This document shows positions 7,642 to 17,183 of a DNA stretch of 64,000 nt, piece after piece. How positions within the stretch are numbered: the stretch's first letter is position 1; each line of letters starts with the position of its first letter. Below the pieces are notes generated by a model. The model was given only the letters and a program-made list of their open reading frames with translations, was not told the origin of the DNA and did no database searches. This DNA is from Bacteroidota bacterium (lineage in GTDB: Bacteria; Bacteroidota; Bacteroidia; Chitinophagales; Chitinophagaceae). The position numbers and the translations under genes were made by a program. The DNA is taken from the NCBI GenBank assembly GCA_023424015.1, contig JAFAEM010000047.1, forward strand, positions 31,016-95,015. The letters run 5' to 3'.

Positions 7642-10638
7642 ATGGCGAATGAAAAAGTAAACCGGTATCTCAATATATACATCGAGAGCGGCGATGCGCA
7701 AAAGGCGCTGGATAAGCTATTGGCAAAAGAAAAACAGCTTACTGCTGAACTTGCCAGGGCCACAAATCCCAGGGATGTAGCCCGATTGAAAACATCTCTC
7801 GATAAGCTGAGCGAACCCATTGATCGGGCACGCCGAAAATTATCTGGAGAACTATCGCCATCTGTAAGGGATATGACTTCCCTGGTAAATACACTGGGCA
7901 ACCGGTTGAAAAGGATGAGCACGGAAGATGCTGATTTCAGTAAGGTGCTGGCGCAATATGGTGAAGCCCGGGCACGGCTGCAGCAATTGAAAGCCGGCGC
8001 AGATCAGCTGGGCGCCGCGCAGAAAAGCATCGCGAAGGAATCATTCATCGGCTCATTCTTCGGCAACCTTGCTGCCAATGGGATATCACGCCTTGCGGGT
8101 TTTATCCAGAATGCGGTGGGTGAAGCTCTCCAGCTGGGCCGCGCAGTGGAAGGTATTGAGAACAGGTTCAAAAGGCTGAATGATCCTTTACTTCTGGAGG
8201 AGCTCCGTAAAGCCACCCGTGGTACTGTATCCGATATCGAGCTGATGCGTAACGCCATCAGGGCCGACAACTTTAAGATCCCACTCAACCAGCTGGGCAC
8301 CCTCTTCCAGTTTGCATCGCGGCGTGCCCGTGAAACTGGTGACAATGTTCAATACCTTGTAGAATCCATCATCCTGGGTATTTCCAGGAAGTCAATTCCT
8401 ATTCTTGATAACCTCGGGATCAGCGCCACTGAAGTGCAGCGCAAGGTGAAAGAAACCGGCGACTTTGCTTCCGCTGCCATCTCCATCGTGAATTCAGAGC
8501 TGGAAAAAATGGGTGAGCACCTGGAGACTGAAGCTGAGAAAACGGACCGGCTGAATGCCGAATTTGAAAACCTGAAAACTGAAATTGGTCAGGGTCTGGT
8601 ACCGGTCTGGAATTTCTTCCTCGACCTGATCAATAAAGCCATCAAAGGGCTGGGGTTTGTAAAGGACCTGATGACCGGGATATTCAGCGGCAGATCCATC
8701 AGCAATACCCTGGCCAGACTGACTGTTGACAATACCGAATCCGGGCAGCAGGCAGTGGATGATGTTGTATCGGCAGAGCTGGCCACCCTGCAGTCGCAAA
8801 GGAATGCACTTAAAAAGCGGCAGGAAAATGGGGAGCTGCTGAAATTTACTGAAGCGGACATCACCAAAGAATATGTAAAGACACTGCAGCAGCGCGTGGA
8901 TGCAGCACAGATGTGGCTTGCAACGCTGGAAAAATCCGGCGATAAGGAACTGGTAAAAGAAGCCTATGCAAACTTCCTCGGACTGCAACGTGCCCTGGAA
9001 ACGATCACCCGCCCATCGCATACCGGTGGACCACGCGGGCTGAGCGAGGAAGAGCTGAAAAAACTCGAAGATGCCCGTAAAAAAGCAGAAGAAGAATATA
9101 GGAAACTGGTGGCTGAGCTTGCAAAGATCCGCCGGTCATTATTCCTTTCTACACTCAATGCCCTGGAGCAGGATCTGTCTGAGATGGATATGAAGTATGC
9201 AGATCTTCAGAACCGTGCTAAAAATCATAACAACCTTTTACAGCAGATAAATGAGCTGGCACTGAGAGAGCGCCTGTTGATCATACAGCGATATGCAAGG
9301 CTGGAAGTGGATGAATGGGGCAAATCCCAGCAGGAGATCCTGCGCAAGGCTGATCAGGCGATAAAGGCCAACCTCGACAATATGAAGAAGATGGCCAGCA
9401 GTCTTCGCCTGGACCTGGATGGCAATGCCCAGCTGGCCCAGCGGGAGCGTCTGGCACGTGCTGAACTTAGATTCCTGCAAAGCGCCGGCCGGGAGCGACT
9501 TGCCGCTGAGCTGAAACTGCTGAAGGAACAGGAGAGCGCAGAGCTGCTGGCAAAAGAACATACCGAATCTGAAAAGCTGTTGATCGAAGAGAAGTATCGC
9601 CAGATGCGTGAGCAGGCTGAAATGGAATTTATACAACGCAGGTTACAAGCCAGTTTCGATTTTTTCAACCAGGTATTAGGAATTTTGACCAACCTGGGAG
9701 ATGCAGAGACGAACCGGGAAAATGCGGCCCTGGAGCGCGATCGCCGTATCAATGAAAAGAAGCAGGAAAACCTGGAAAGACGACTAAGAGCCGGCACCCT
9801 CAGCCAGCAGCAATATGACCGTGAAATACAGAAGCTGCAGAAGTCCCATGAAAAACGGGAGAAAGAGATCGCCATGCGACAGTTTGAAAGGAATAAACGA
9901 CTGGCCATTGCCCAGGCACTGATCAACGGCGCCCAGGGTATCATCGCAACTTTTGCAGCACGACCGGGCCTTGCTGATATCTTCTCGCTGGGTGTTGCCC
10001 GGGCTATCCAGGTCGCCCTGATCGTTGCCGCCACCGCAACACAGATCGGAGCCATCTCTTCCCAGCGGCCTGAATTTGCCAAAGGTGGTAAACTGAACGG
10101 GCCATCTCACGACGATAAAAGCCGTGGCATGCCGGTATATAATCCATACACCCGGCAGATACAGGCCTATGTAGAGGGCGGCGAAGGCATCGTGAATAAG
10201 CGGACAATGGCTGACAGGCAGCAGTACAGCATCAGCGGTACGCCTTCCCAAATCATCAGCATGCTCAATTCTCGTGGTGGTGGCGTTCATTGGGAGCCCG
10301 GTGCACGCATTTCTCCCAGCTGGCAATCTGCAAGACAGCCGGCGATTAACTACCCCGCCATTCGAAAATATTACGCCCTGGGAGGAAAGTTCCAGGAACA
10401 GGTGAGCCCTGGCACCGCTACACGTGCAGAGAATGATTCTTCACAGCTTTACAGCCTGATCAGGGAGCAGAGTGAAAGCAATATGATGATGCGCGAAACG
10501 GTGCTGCAGATGCAGGATACCATTACCAGCCTGCAGCGGCAACTGGCATACGGCATACAGGCATACACCATCCTGAGCGACCAGGAACGGCAAAGCGATC
10601 GCATGAACCGTATCCGGCAGGAAGCAACAATGAGATAA
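7642..10638 (+). CDS. Tail tape measure protein
   Basis: 998 residues, almost fully helical. The N-terminal third carries Lys/Glu-rich coiled coil (ALDKLLAKEKQLTAELARA) and a tape-measure core with a hydrophobic start (SFFGNLAANGISRLAGFIQN). A long central coiled coil spans about residues 470-760, then hydrophobic helices near 765-800 (AIAQALINGAQGIIATF, GVARAIQVALIVAATATQ), then a flexible Gly-rich tail. These are the usual marks of the ruler that sets tail length; 998 residues at 1.5 A each predict a tail of about 150 nm. The chaperone-type frameshift gene usually found upstream is absent. Confidence 0.9.
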   Translation: MANEKVNRYLNIYIESGDAQKALDKLLAKEKQLTAELARATNPRDVARLKTSLDKLSEPIDRARRKLSGELSPSVRDMTSLVNTLGNRLKRMSTEDADFSKVLAQYGEARARLQQLKAGADQLGAAQKSIAKESFIGSFFGNLAANGISRLAGFIQNAVGEALQLGRAVEGIENRFKRLNDPLLLEELRKATRGTVSDIELMRNAIRADNFKIPLNQLGTLFQFASRRARETGDNVQYLVESIILGISRKSIPILDNLGISATEVQRKVKETGDFASAAISIVNSELEKMGEHLETEAEKTDRLNAEFENLKTEIGQGLVPVWNFFLDLINKAIKGLGFVKDLMTGIFSGRSISNTLARLTVDNTESGQQAVDDVVSAELATLQSQRNALKKRQENGELLKFTEADITKEYVKTLQQRVDAAQMWLATLEKSGDKELVKEAYANFLGLQRALETITRPSHTGGPRGLSEEELKKLEDARKKAEEEYRKLVAELAKIRRSLFLSTLNALEQDLSEMDMKYADLQNRAKNHNNLLQQINELALRERLLIIQRYARLEVDEWGKSQQEILRKADQAIKANLDNMKKMASSLRLDLDGNAQLAQRERLARAELRFLQSAGRERLAAELKLLKEQESAELLAKEHTESEKLLIEEKYRQMREQAEMEFIQRRLQASFDFFNQVLGILTNLGDAETNRENAALERDRRINEKKQENLERRLRAGTLSQQQYDREIQKLQKSHEKREKEIAMRQFERNKRLAIAQALINGAQGIIATFAARPGLADIFSLGVARAIQVALIVAATATQIGAISSQRPEFAKGGKLNGPSHDDKSRGMPVYNPYTRQIQAYVEGGEGIVNKRTMADRQQYSISGTPSQIISMLNSRGGGVHWEPGARISPSWQSARQPAINYPAIRKYYALGGKFQEQVSPGTATRAENDSSQLYSLIREQSESNMMMRETVLQMQDTITSLQRQLAYGIQAYTILSDQERQSDRMNRIRQEATMR

Positions 10639-10639
10639 T

Positions 10640-10945
10640 ATGAACCTGGACGCAATCAATAAAGCCTTTTCCACCCTGATCTATGAGCGATCCGTGCATC
10701 ATAAACTATCTATATCGGCAACCTATGTACACCAGCTGCGATATAGATTGAAGAACGGCCTCGGGATCAGCACTGATCTTAAAATAAAACTGCTGCAGAA
10801 AAGTGGATGGCGGCAAAGCCAGGCTATATACACCCGTCAGGATCTTCTGGATATACTCAAATTTTACAATCGATCGAGCCGGGCTGCAAAAGATCTCGGA
10901 TTCCAATACATCTTGGAAAAGTGGGAAGTATCAAGGGGGAAGTAA
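10640..10945 (+). CDS. Small helical phage protein, possible DNA-binding
   Basis: 101 residues starting one base after the tape measure stop. Mostly helical and basic, with two segments that could be helix-turn-helix-like (LSISATYVHQLRYRLKNG and QDLLDILKFYNRSSRAAKDL). Not recognised. Its tight coupling to the tape measure suggests either a tail accessory role or a leftover regulator; no claim is made. Confidence 0.5.
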   Translation: MNLDAINKAFSTLIYERSVHHKLSISATYVHQLRYRLKNGLGISTDLKIKLLQKSGWRQSQAIYTRQDLLDILKFYNRSSRAAKDLGFQYILEKWEVSRGK

Positions 10946-10947
10946 AA

Positions 10948-10967
10948 GCCCCGGGGTAATCCGGGGC
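10948..10967 (+). terminator. GC-rich hairpin after the tape-measure operon
   Basis: Seven-base arms GCCCCGG and CCGGGGC around a 6-nt loop, directly after the stop at 10945. No T-run follows, so termination would be weak or Rho-dependent. Confidence 0.45.
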
Positions 10968-11067
10968 CCCGATCAGGCTGACCTATGAATTCAATACTGC
11001 AAAGCTATTCTTCCTGACAGATATACCGCCGTGTAAAACACCGTTGAAAAACGTTTTTTCACCGCTC

Positions 11068-11077
11068 ACGTGTCACA
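11068..11077 (+). promoter_or_regulatory. ACGTGTCACA motif, copy 2
   Basis: Identical to the decamers at 2836 and 19271, in the 165-bp gap between operons, 34 bp before the next ATG. An AT-rich TTAATTTGG begins 20 bp downstream. A possible phage promoter element. Confidence 0.4.
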
Positions 11078-11110
11078 TTAGCCCCCACATATACCTGTTA
11101 ATTTGGCAAT

Positions 11111-11431
11111 ATGGGAGATACCATTTTGCGAAGCGAAGCCATGAAGATCATTGACAGCGGTGAGCTGGTCAATATCGCATTCGTGACCGCTGACCGCCGG
11201 CGTGGTACCGGCGGCAAATACATCTCCCTCAAACAGTGGTGCAAGGTTCGACAGACACCGGATAGCAATGCTCTGCCAGGCCGCACACCCCGTCGTGATC
11301 TGGCCAGGGATCCCAATCACGGCCTAAATAAAACATTCAACCTGCACAATCCCGCCAACCCATCTGTTCACCCACATAAGGTACACTACCGGCTGGTGGT
11401 GGAGCTGAATGGCAAATCCATTATTCAATGA
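11111..11431 (+). CDS. Small phage protein ahead of the portal-like gene
   Basis: 106 residues. The N-terminal half (AMKIIDSGELVNIAFVTADRR, quoted short as IIDSGELVNIAFVTADRR) and the C-terminal part (NKTFNLHNPANPSVHPHKVH) look conserved-type, but no family is recognised. It opens the operon that follows motif copy 2 and overlaps the portal-like start by 4 bp (ATGA). Coupled expression suggests a head or connector accessory role. Confidence 0.55.
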   Translation: MGDTILRSEAMKIIDSGELVNIAFVTADRRRGTGGKYISLKQWCKVRQTPDSNALPGRTPRRDLARDPNHGLNKTFNLHNPANPSVHPHKVHYRLVVELNGKSIIQ

Positions 11432-12819
11432 GTTTAACAATCACGCACGGCACAGGCTTCAGCTATGTCACTGAAGCAATGTACATCGATATGGCAGCAG
11501 CGAAACGCAACGAGCCATACAGACCTATGCCGCAGACGCAACCCTATGATAAATACGGCGCCCGGCCATGGAGCCCATGGGGATGCAATAACCTGCTTCC
11601 CCAGGAGATGGTGGCCGACATTAAAAGCACCGGCATTCTTAATGCTATCATCGATGGCAAAGGCCGGTTTGCATTCTGCCAGGGCATGCTCCCGGCTATT
11701 ATTCGCACTACGGAAAAAGGTGAGCGCGAAATTGTGAAGGTGCTCGAGAATACGGAGGTCAATGAGTTCCTGGAAATGAACTGCAGCAACCTTCATGTGT
11801 TCGCCTGGATGAAAGACTACATTGCCTTTCACCGTATCATTGGCCGTGTGATGCTGGATAAAAGCCGCAAGAAGATCGCCCTATTCCAGCGCGACGATGT
11901 GAGTGAGATCCGGTTCTCAAAAAAAGATGAGCAGGGCCGTATCAACCATGTCTATCAAAGTGGCCAGTGGGAAAAAATCAATAGTGAAGAAGATAAGCAT
12001 GTCTTCAAAACTCCGTTGCTCAATCCGTTTCGCCCATACCTGGACATGCGCGGCCGTATCGATGGCGGGGATAAAACAAACTGTTTTTCCCTTACTGCCG
12101 CACACCCTGACTGGGGGCAGCATTACTACCCCACTCCCCTGTGGTTTGCAGCAATGAAATGGGTAAAGATCGCTCAAAGTGTTCCTGAGATGAAGGCTGC
12201 GATGTATGAAAATAGCATCCGCGCAAAATTCGTGGTGATCATCAACGAACAGTTTTGGGAGAAGCGGTTCCCGGAAGTATGGCATAAGTATACACAGGAT
12301 CAAAAAGAAGAAAAGCAGAAAGTCATTTTTGAAGAGATCGACAACTTCCTGGTAGGCGCGAAGAATGCCGGCAAAGCCATATTCACAACAGGGTACCGCG
12401 ATCGTGAAGGCAATACCTGGTCTGATATCGAATTCAAGCCTATTGAAGATAACACGAAGCAGGGTGAGTATCTGCCTGACAGCGCAGCGGCCAACAGCGA
12501 AATTGCCTTCGCATCACTATTCAACCCTGCTATCATTGGTGCGTCACTTCCATCGGGACCCTATACAAACAGCCAGGGAGGCAGCAACGTGAGGGAAAGT
12601 GTACTGGTGCAGATCGTACTGCATGAGCTGGAGCGCCAGCAGATCCGCAGCCTGATGAACGTGATCAAATACTTCAACAACTGGCACAAAGATTTCCCTG
12701 GGCTGGATTTCATTATTCCTGCAACAGTGCTGACCACACTTGATACAGGCAGTGGCACTAAACAGGTATTAACTGGTAACGCAAAAGAAAAAAGCGATGG
12801 CACTGACAACAACAATTGA
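11428..12819 (+). CDS. Portal-like protein
   Basis: 463 residues, within the range of phage portals. It has portal-like segments: MLDKSRKKIALFQRDDV, the Trp/Tyr-rich WGQHYYPTPLWFAAMKWVK, and a C-terminal stretch (SSL-type GASLPSGPYTNSQGGSNVRES, followed by helices HELERQQIRSLMNVIKYFNNW) resembling portal stem and wing helices. An Asn/Lys-rich tail closes it. It lies upstream of a connector-like gene but 4 kb after the capsid gene, an unusual order. Assignment is by general resemblance. Confidence 0.55.
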   Translation: MSLTITHGTGFSYVTEAMYIDMAAAKRNEPYRPMPQTQPYDKYGARPWSPWGCNNLLPQEMVADIKSTGILNAIIDGKGRFAFCQGMLPAIIRTTEKGEREIVKVLENTEVNEFLEMNCSNLHVFAWMKDYIAFHRIIGRVMLDKSRKKIALFQRDDVSEIRFSKKDEQGRINHVYQSGQWEKINSEEDKHVFKTPLLNPFRPYLDMRGRIDGGDKTNCFSLTAAHPDWGQHYYPTPLWFAAMKWVKIAQSVPEMKAAMYENSIRAKFVVIINEQFWEKRFPEVWHKYTQDQKEEKQKVIFEEIDNFLVGAKNAGKAIFTTGYRDREGNTWSDIEFKPIEDNTKQGEYLPDSAAANSEIAFASLFNPAIIGASLPSGPYTNSQGGSNVRESVLVQIVLHELERQQIRSLMNVIKYFNNWHKDFPGLDFIIPATVLTTLDTGSGTKQVLTGNAKEKSDGTDNNN

Positions 12820-13819
12820 AGAAGTGAAGGCGATGCTGCCCAACTTCATTAGCAATCTAAGTGATACGGACAGCCTGCCCAATTTCCTGGCAGCAGAATA
12901 TAAATACCTGGTACCCGTGACCGGCGTGGGTCTGTACAATGACATTCACACTAAGTATAATACTACACCGGGTGCTATGACCCCGGATGAAACCAATCTG
13001 CTGCTGAAGATGCGGCTGATGGTAGTGGCCCATGCCTATCACGATGGGTTGATACTGGGACATATTACCCTCACAGATAATGGCGCCAGAAAGTTCAATC
13101 CAAATGACACCGTACCGGTCGCAAAGTGGGAATACGAAAAGCTCGAGCGCACACTACTCAATACCGCATACGATGCCATGGAGGTATTGCTTTTATTCCT
13201 ATTTGAGAAAAAGGCATCCTTCGCTCTATGGACTGCCAGCGCAGAATATATTTCCTTTAATTCCCTGCTGATTAAAACAGGGACAGACTTCAGTGAGCAT
13301 TTTGCGTTGTACCAACCCATGCGCACATTTTTCTCTGTGAGAAAGATCGTAAGAAATGCACAGGACATGTTCCTGGTGCAGGGTGTTGGTGTAGATCTGC
13401 TGGCTTACATCATCGGCAAAGTTGACCCGGATACTGAACTGACGAAAATTATTTTGAAGCTGAAGTCAGCCCTGGCATTCTATACGATCAAACTTTGCTG
13501 TGAACATTATAATGTAAGGTTTAGCCATGAAGGGTTCACTGTACTGAGCGGTGAAACCAATGACAGCGCTGATCATGGCGGCAGGAAGTCAGCTGAGCCG
13601 ACAGACCTGGATATGAAAATGCAAGCGGCACAGAAAATGGCTGATCATTACATGGCACAGGCACAGTACAGCCTGGTAGCATATTACAATAGAGACGAAT
13701 CCCCAGTTGCGGAAGACGCTTTTAAAACTGCGTTTGATGCCGGCCCATTAAAGTCATACGTGGATCCGGCAGATCGTACATCAGGGAATGAAACACACAA
13801 AGGGGTATTCAGATTATGA
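12797..13819 (+). CDS. Head-tail connector/adaptor-like protein
   Basis: 340 residues, starting inside the portal-like gene (23 bp overlap). The N-terminal region (EVKAMLPNFISNLSDTDSLP) and the long helices (YEKLERTLLNTAYDAMEVLL, TDLDMKMQAAQKMADHYMAQ) look like adaptor proteins that sit below the portal, which in Bacteroidota phages are often annotated as uncharacterised structural proteins. The 4-bp overlap with the following gene continues the tight operon. Function is inferred from position. Confidence 0.5.
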   Translation: MALTTTIEEVKAMLPNFISNLSDTDSLPNFLAAEYKYLVPVTGVGLYNDIHTKYNTTPGAMTPDETNLLLKMRLMVVAHAYHDGLILGHITLTDNGARKFNPNDTVPVAKWEYEKLERTLLNTAYDAMEVLLLFLFEKKASFALWTASAEYISFNSLLIKTGTDFSEHFALYQPMRTFFSVRKIVRNAQDMFLVQGVGVDLLAYIIGKVDPDTELTKIILKLKSALAFYTIKLCCEHYNVRFSHEGFTVLSGETNDSADHGGRKSAEPTDLDMKMQAAQKMADHYMAQAQYSLVAYYNRDESPVAEDAFKTAFDAGPLKSYVDPADRTSGNETHKGVFRL

Positions 13820-14601
13820 CCACGATCGAGATAAAAAAAAAGACCTACCAGGTGCCAGCAACCTGGAATGAGCTGAGCGCAGCCCAGCTGCTGAACATTT
13901 TCATTGCCCTTAACAACCCCAACTATAAACCGGAAGAGCAATTGCTGAAGCTGTTCAAAGTGGTCGTGGGCATCAGCAGCTTCACCTGGGCAGGGCTGAA
14001 GGTGGAGGACTACGAAGAATATATATATCTGACCGGGTTCCTTTTTGATAAGAAAATCAATTTCACAAAACAGCTTCTTCCTGTATATGAAAATATGTAT
14101 GGCCCTGCCGACGATCTCGAGAACCTGCTAGGATCTGAGCTGGTACTAACAGATCACTATTACCAGCAGTGGGAAGCGGACCGGCAGAACATGGATCACC
14201 TGAATCACCTGGTGGCAGTTCTCTATCGGCCGGCGAAACCTAAATATGATTTTGCGCTGAATCCGGATGGCGATTGCCGTGTGGCATTCAACGAAAATGT
14301 AACAGCCTGGGCTGCTGATAATATTATCGCCAGCTGGCCACTGCATGTCAAGCAGGCCATCGCTTACTGGTATGCAGGCTGCCGGCAGCAGATCGTGGAT
14401 CAATACCCGGATGTATTTGGAGGCAGTGGAGAGCCGGCGCGGTATGGTATGCTGAGCATCCTGCGCAGCATCGCAAAGACCGGCACACATGGCACACTGG
14501 AGCAGGTGGAGAAGCTACCGATCGGGCTGATCATGATCGAGCTGGATGAAACCGTGGATGAAGGGAAGAAAATGGAAGAGCAAATGAAAAAACCGCAATG
14601 A
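13816..14601 (+). CDS. Phage structural or assembly protein, unrecognised
   Basis: 261 residues. It starts with a short beta segment (TTIEIKKKTYQVPATWNELS) followed by helices (AQLLNIFIALNNP), and its C-terminal half contains WPLHVKQAIAYWYAGCRQQ and GMLSILRSIAKTGTHG. The overall plan, a short beta start then a helical body, recalls tail-assembly chaperones, but those normally precede the tape measure and this gene follows it. Overlaps both neighbours by 4 bp. Confidence 0.5.
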   Translation: MTTIEIKKKTYQVPATWNELSAAQLLNIFIALNNPNYKPEEQLLKLFKVVVGISSFTWAGLKVEDYEEYIYLTGFLFDKKINFTKQLLPVYENMYGPADDLENLLGSELVLTDHYYQQWEADRQNMDHLNHLVAVLYRPAKPKYDFALNPDGDCRVAFNENVTAWAADNIIASWPLHVKQAIAYWYAGCRQQIVDQYPDVFGGSGEPARYGMLSILRSIAKTGTHGTLEQVEKLPIGLIMIELDETVDEGKKMEEQMKKPQ

Positions 14602-15089
14602 ATACACTGGAAGAAATACAGGACTACTATCAGGACCTTGCTACCAGGCACGTGGATCTGTTGCATGATGTCGATGGGCGGAAGGCCTTTGCAAGATTTC
14701 AAACTGATGATCACATCACGCAGATTAGAAAGAAGGCCACGGCCAATATCGTTGTCATTGCCGGCGTGAATGGGAATCGTCGCGGTGATGTAGATGATAA
14801 TGAGATCAGGCGCGGCGTTTCGATCGTATTTGCAACCCGTGCTTCCACCAGTGGCAATGCCGGCACCGGCATCGATACTGCGTTGGAGAAGTCGGAGCAG
14901 ATCATGTTCGACTTCATGAATAAAATGTACCAGGATCAGCAGGAAGGGTGCATGCTCGAATTCACACTGGAGCAGTGCAGCTGGGATGAGATCGATGCGC
15001 CCTGGCTTGACAATTATTACGGATGGGTGCTATTTGTGCCCTTCCGTGGATATATGCCTCTCTATAACCCGGATAAATGGACTTCATAA
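14598..15089 (+). CDS. Phage tail terminator-like or minor tail protein
   Basis: 163 residues, alpha/beta. The N-terminal helix (TLEEIQDYYQDLATRHVDLL) is followed by strands with ANIVVIAGVNGNRRGD and RRGVSIVFATRAST, and a C-terminal WVLFVPFRGYMPLYNPDKW. Size and position after connector-like genes and before large tail proteins fit a tail terminator or neck protein. No diagnostic motif. Ends exactly where the next gene starts. Confidence 0.45.
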   Translation: MNTLEEIQDYYQDLATRHVDLLHDVDGRKAFARFQTDDHITQIRKKATANIVVIAGVNGNRRGDVDDNEIRRGVSIVFATRASTSGNAGTGIDTALEKSEQIMFDFMNKMYQDQQEGCMLEFTLEQCSWDEIDAPWLDNYYGWVLFVPFRGYMPLYNPDKWTS

Positions 15090-17180
15090 ATGGCAATTGA
15101 GATTCAAAAATCACCACCCACCTGGAACTGGAGCGGCAACCCGATTCACTACCAGCTGTACAGTTCAGTAGCACAGGCAGAGCCTACGGCCTACTTTGAA
15201 GTGAAGATCAAATTTAAGCGCACTGATGAGGGATCCTATTCGGATATCATCATTCTGCCGTATTATCCTGTGAATGGCGTTGCTAAAATTGACATCAACC
15301 ATGTCCTGCATGGCCTGCTTGAATATGAAGTGCCTGGGATACCTGATGACAATGAGTATAGCAGCCCGTTATTCAGTCGCAAGATCACCGGTCAATTCTA
15401 TATCGCGTACAGGGAGATCACTTCCGCGACACCAGATCCCGCTTTCACAGATTCTGCACCGGTGAATCCCCTCAACGTGATCAAAGGTGGCATCAGCTAT
15501 GAAAAATGGCGCGGCGATAATTACTGGGTGAATTACTTTTTTGAATCACTGCCCTTTCTTACCTGGCAGCGCAGCGGCCGGATGGCCAGCCTCACAGAGC
15601 GCATGTACCTGGCCTGGCTCAATACCACTGATGTACCAGTGGGTGATATCAAGATGCGCCGCAAGGTGGTGTACTACGATGGTACCATTGCCATCGCCGA
15701 GCTCAACTGTCCTATCAATAAATACGAAGTAGTGTATTTCCCTACCGGCTCGGAGCAGCTGGTGCTGGAAGATATCTTCCCGGATAAGAAAATCAGGTAC
15801 TGGGAGATGCAGGTGTGGGATAAAGAAAACCAGGTGCCACTGTCCGAAGCATACAGATATGAAGTTGACAACCGGTATGACAGCAATGATACCACCTTCA
15901 ACTATCGCAACAGCCTGGGCGGGCTGGATAGTGTTCGCATGCGTGGTGATATCGATGATCAGGCAGAGCGGAGTTTTGTAGAGCAGGACAGCATTGTGCT
16001 GCATAATTATTTTGAAGGAGCATTTATCCTTCCTAAAATAAAAATAGCCGACAGCTCAGAGCTGATCGTATCTAAGGCCAACACCGGGTTCTTAAACAAG
16101 GAAGAGCTCGACCGGCTGCGGGAGATCCATTTCATTCGTGAATGCTGGTGGGCGCAGGATGGCAAATGGCTTCCTATCACCATCAGGACAGGATCCGGGA
16201 AGCTGCGATCGACATCTGATGATCTGTGGTCGCTCCCGATTGAATACAGCCTGGCGCATAGCGGTGACAATTACTACACACCACGAAGTGTGAACCTGGC
16301 TGAAGGTGGCTTTACCAGTCCCAATCTTTGCAGTGCCGTGATATCGGTGCTCGCTTCTTCCTTCGCTGAACTGTGGCAGGTGAGCTGGAGTTTGATATCG
16401 GGATCTCCGATCCGCTATGAAGTATCGACACCCGGCGTGAGTGGCGGCGCTCCGACATATACCACCGATACTTCACACATCTTCCCATGGTTGCCACTGG
16501 GCACCAACGTGATCACGGTAAGGCCTGTATGTAAGATCGGGGAAGAGTACCACTACGGCGCAGCGCAGACCATCGAAATTGAAAATGGAGAAGTGTGTAC
16601 ACCAGTGGGAATAGTTGGCACACCATTGATGCCAAAGGCAATAAAGGATATCGCTTATTCTTATGAATTCGATCTGAGCGGATCGGCACCATTTGTATTG
16701 AGCGATATTATTAAGCCGTCCTGGATGACAATCGAGATATCAGGCAGTAAGGTGGTATTCAGTGGCACTCCAACAGTGGCATCAGCAGCTGCGACCGTTA
16801 GTTTTGTTGTGAAAAACTGCTCCAATGCCAACTCCGTGTCATTCTCCGGATCTGTTGCTGTATTGACCCCTGCCACCGGCGTGATACATGCAGAGAACCA
16901 CCTGAGTGTTGGCAGTATCCTGGCCATTTTGCCCGCAGACTGGTATAGCTTCAATACTGGCGATCTACCGATTACGCCATCAGGTGCATTGTCAGGAATT
17001 CATACCGGTACAACAGACCAAATAGGTGTAACCATCGACACGCATCTTACCGGTCACGTGTCGCTGTATATCGATGGCGTAATTATACAAACACTTGCTG
17101 TCAACGGCACCGATACTTATTACTTCGATGCAGTAACTATCGGCGAATCAGCACAGGTATTGATCATCTTAACACCGTAG
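15090..17180 (+). CDS. Large tail/host-contact protein with Ig-like domains
   Basis: 696 residues. The N-terminal 400 residues are beta-rich with many Trp/Tyr (AYFEVKIKFKRTDEGSYSD, YWVNYFFESLPFLTWQRSGR) and look like a distal tail protein. Residues about 510-590 form a putative Ig domain of the He_PIG type (YSYEFDLSGSAPFVLSDIIK then SGTPTVASAAATVSFVVKN). The last 90 residues are another beta domain. Ig-like modules at this place usually serve adsorption to the host surface. It is followed by a second large tail protein after 3 bp. Confidence 0.6.
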   Translation: MAIEIQKSPPTWNWSGNPIHYQLYSSVAQAEPTAYFEVKIKFKRTDEGSYSDIIILPYYPVNGVAKIDINHVLHGLLEYEVPGIPDDNEYSSPLFSRKITGQFYIAYREITSATPDPAFTDSAPVNPLNVIKGGISYEKWRGDNYWVNYFFESLPFLTWQRSGRMASLTERMYLAWLNTTDVPVGDIKMRRKVVYYDGTIAIAELNCPINKYEVVYFPTGSEQLVLEDIFPDKKIRYWEMQVWDKENQVPLSEAYRYEVDNRYDSNDTTFNYRNSLGGLDSVRMRGDIDDQAERSFVEQDSIVLHNYFEGAFILPKIKIADSSELIVSKANTGFLNKEELDRLREIHFIRECWWAQDGKWLPITIRTGSGKLRSTSDDLWSLPIEYSLAHSGDNYYTPRSVNLAEGGFTSPNLCSAVISVLASSFAELWQVSWSLISGSPIRYEVSTPGVSGGAPTYTTDTSHIFPWLPLGTNVITVRPVCKIGEEYHYGAAQTIEIENGEVCTPVGIVGTPLMPKAIKDIAYSYEFDLSGSAPFVLSDIIKPSWMTIEISGSKVVFSGTPTVASAAATVSFVVKNCSNANSVSFSGSVAVLTPATGVIHAENHLSVGSILAILPADWYSFNTGDLPITPSGALSGIHTGTTDQIGVTIDTHLTGHVSLYIDGVIIQTLAVNGTDTYYFDAVTIGESAQVLIILTP

Positions 17181-17183
17181 TAA

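Noticed and set aside
9354..10082. 242-residue open frame on the minus strand
   Set aside because: Antisense to the tape measure coiled coil; Ser/Arg-rich low-complexity text typical of a shadow frame.
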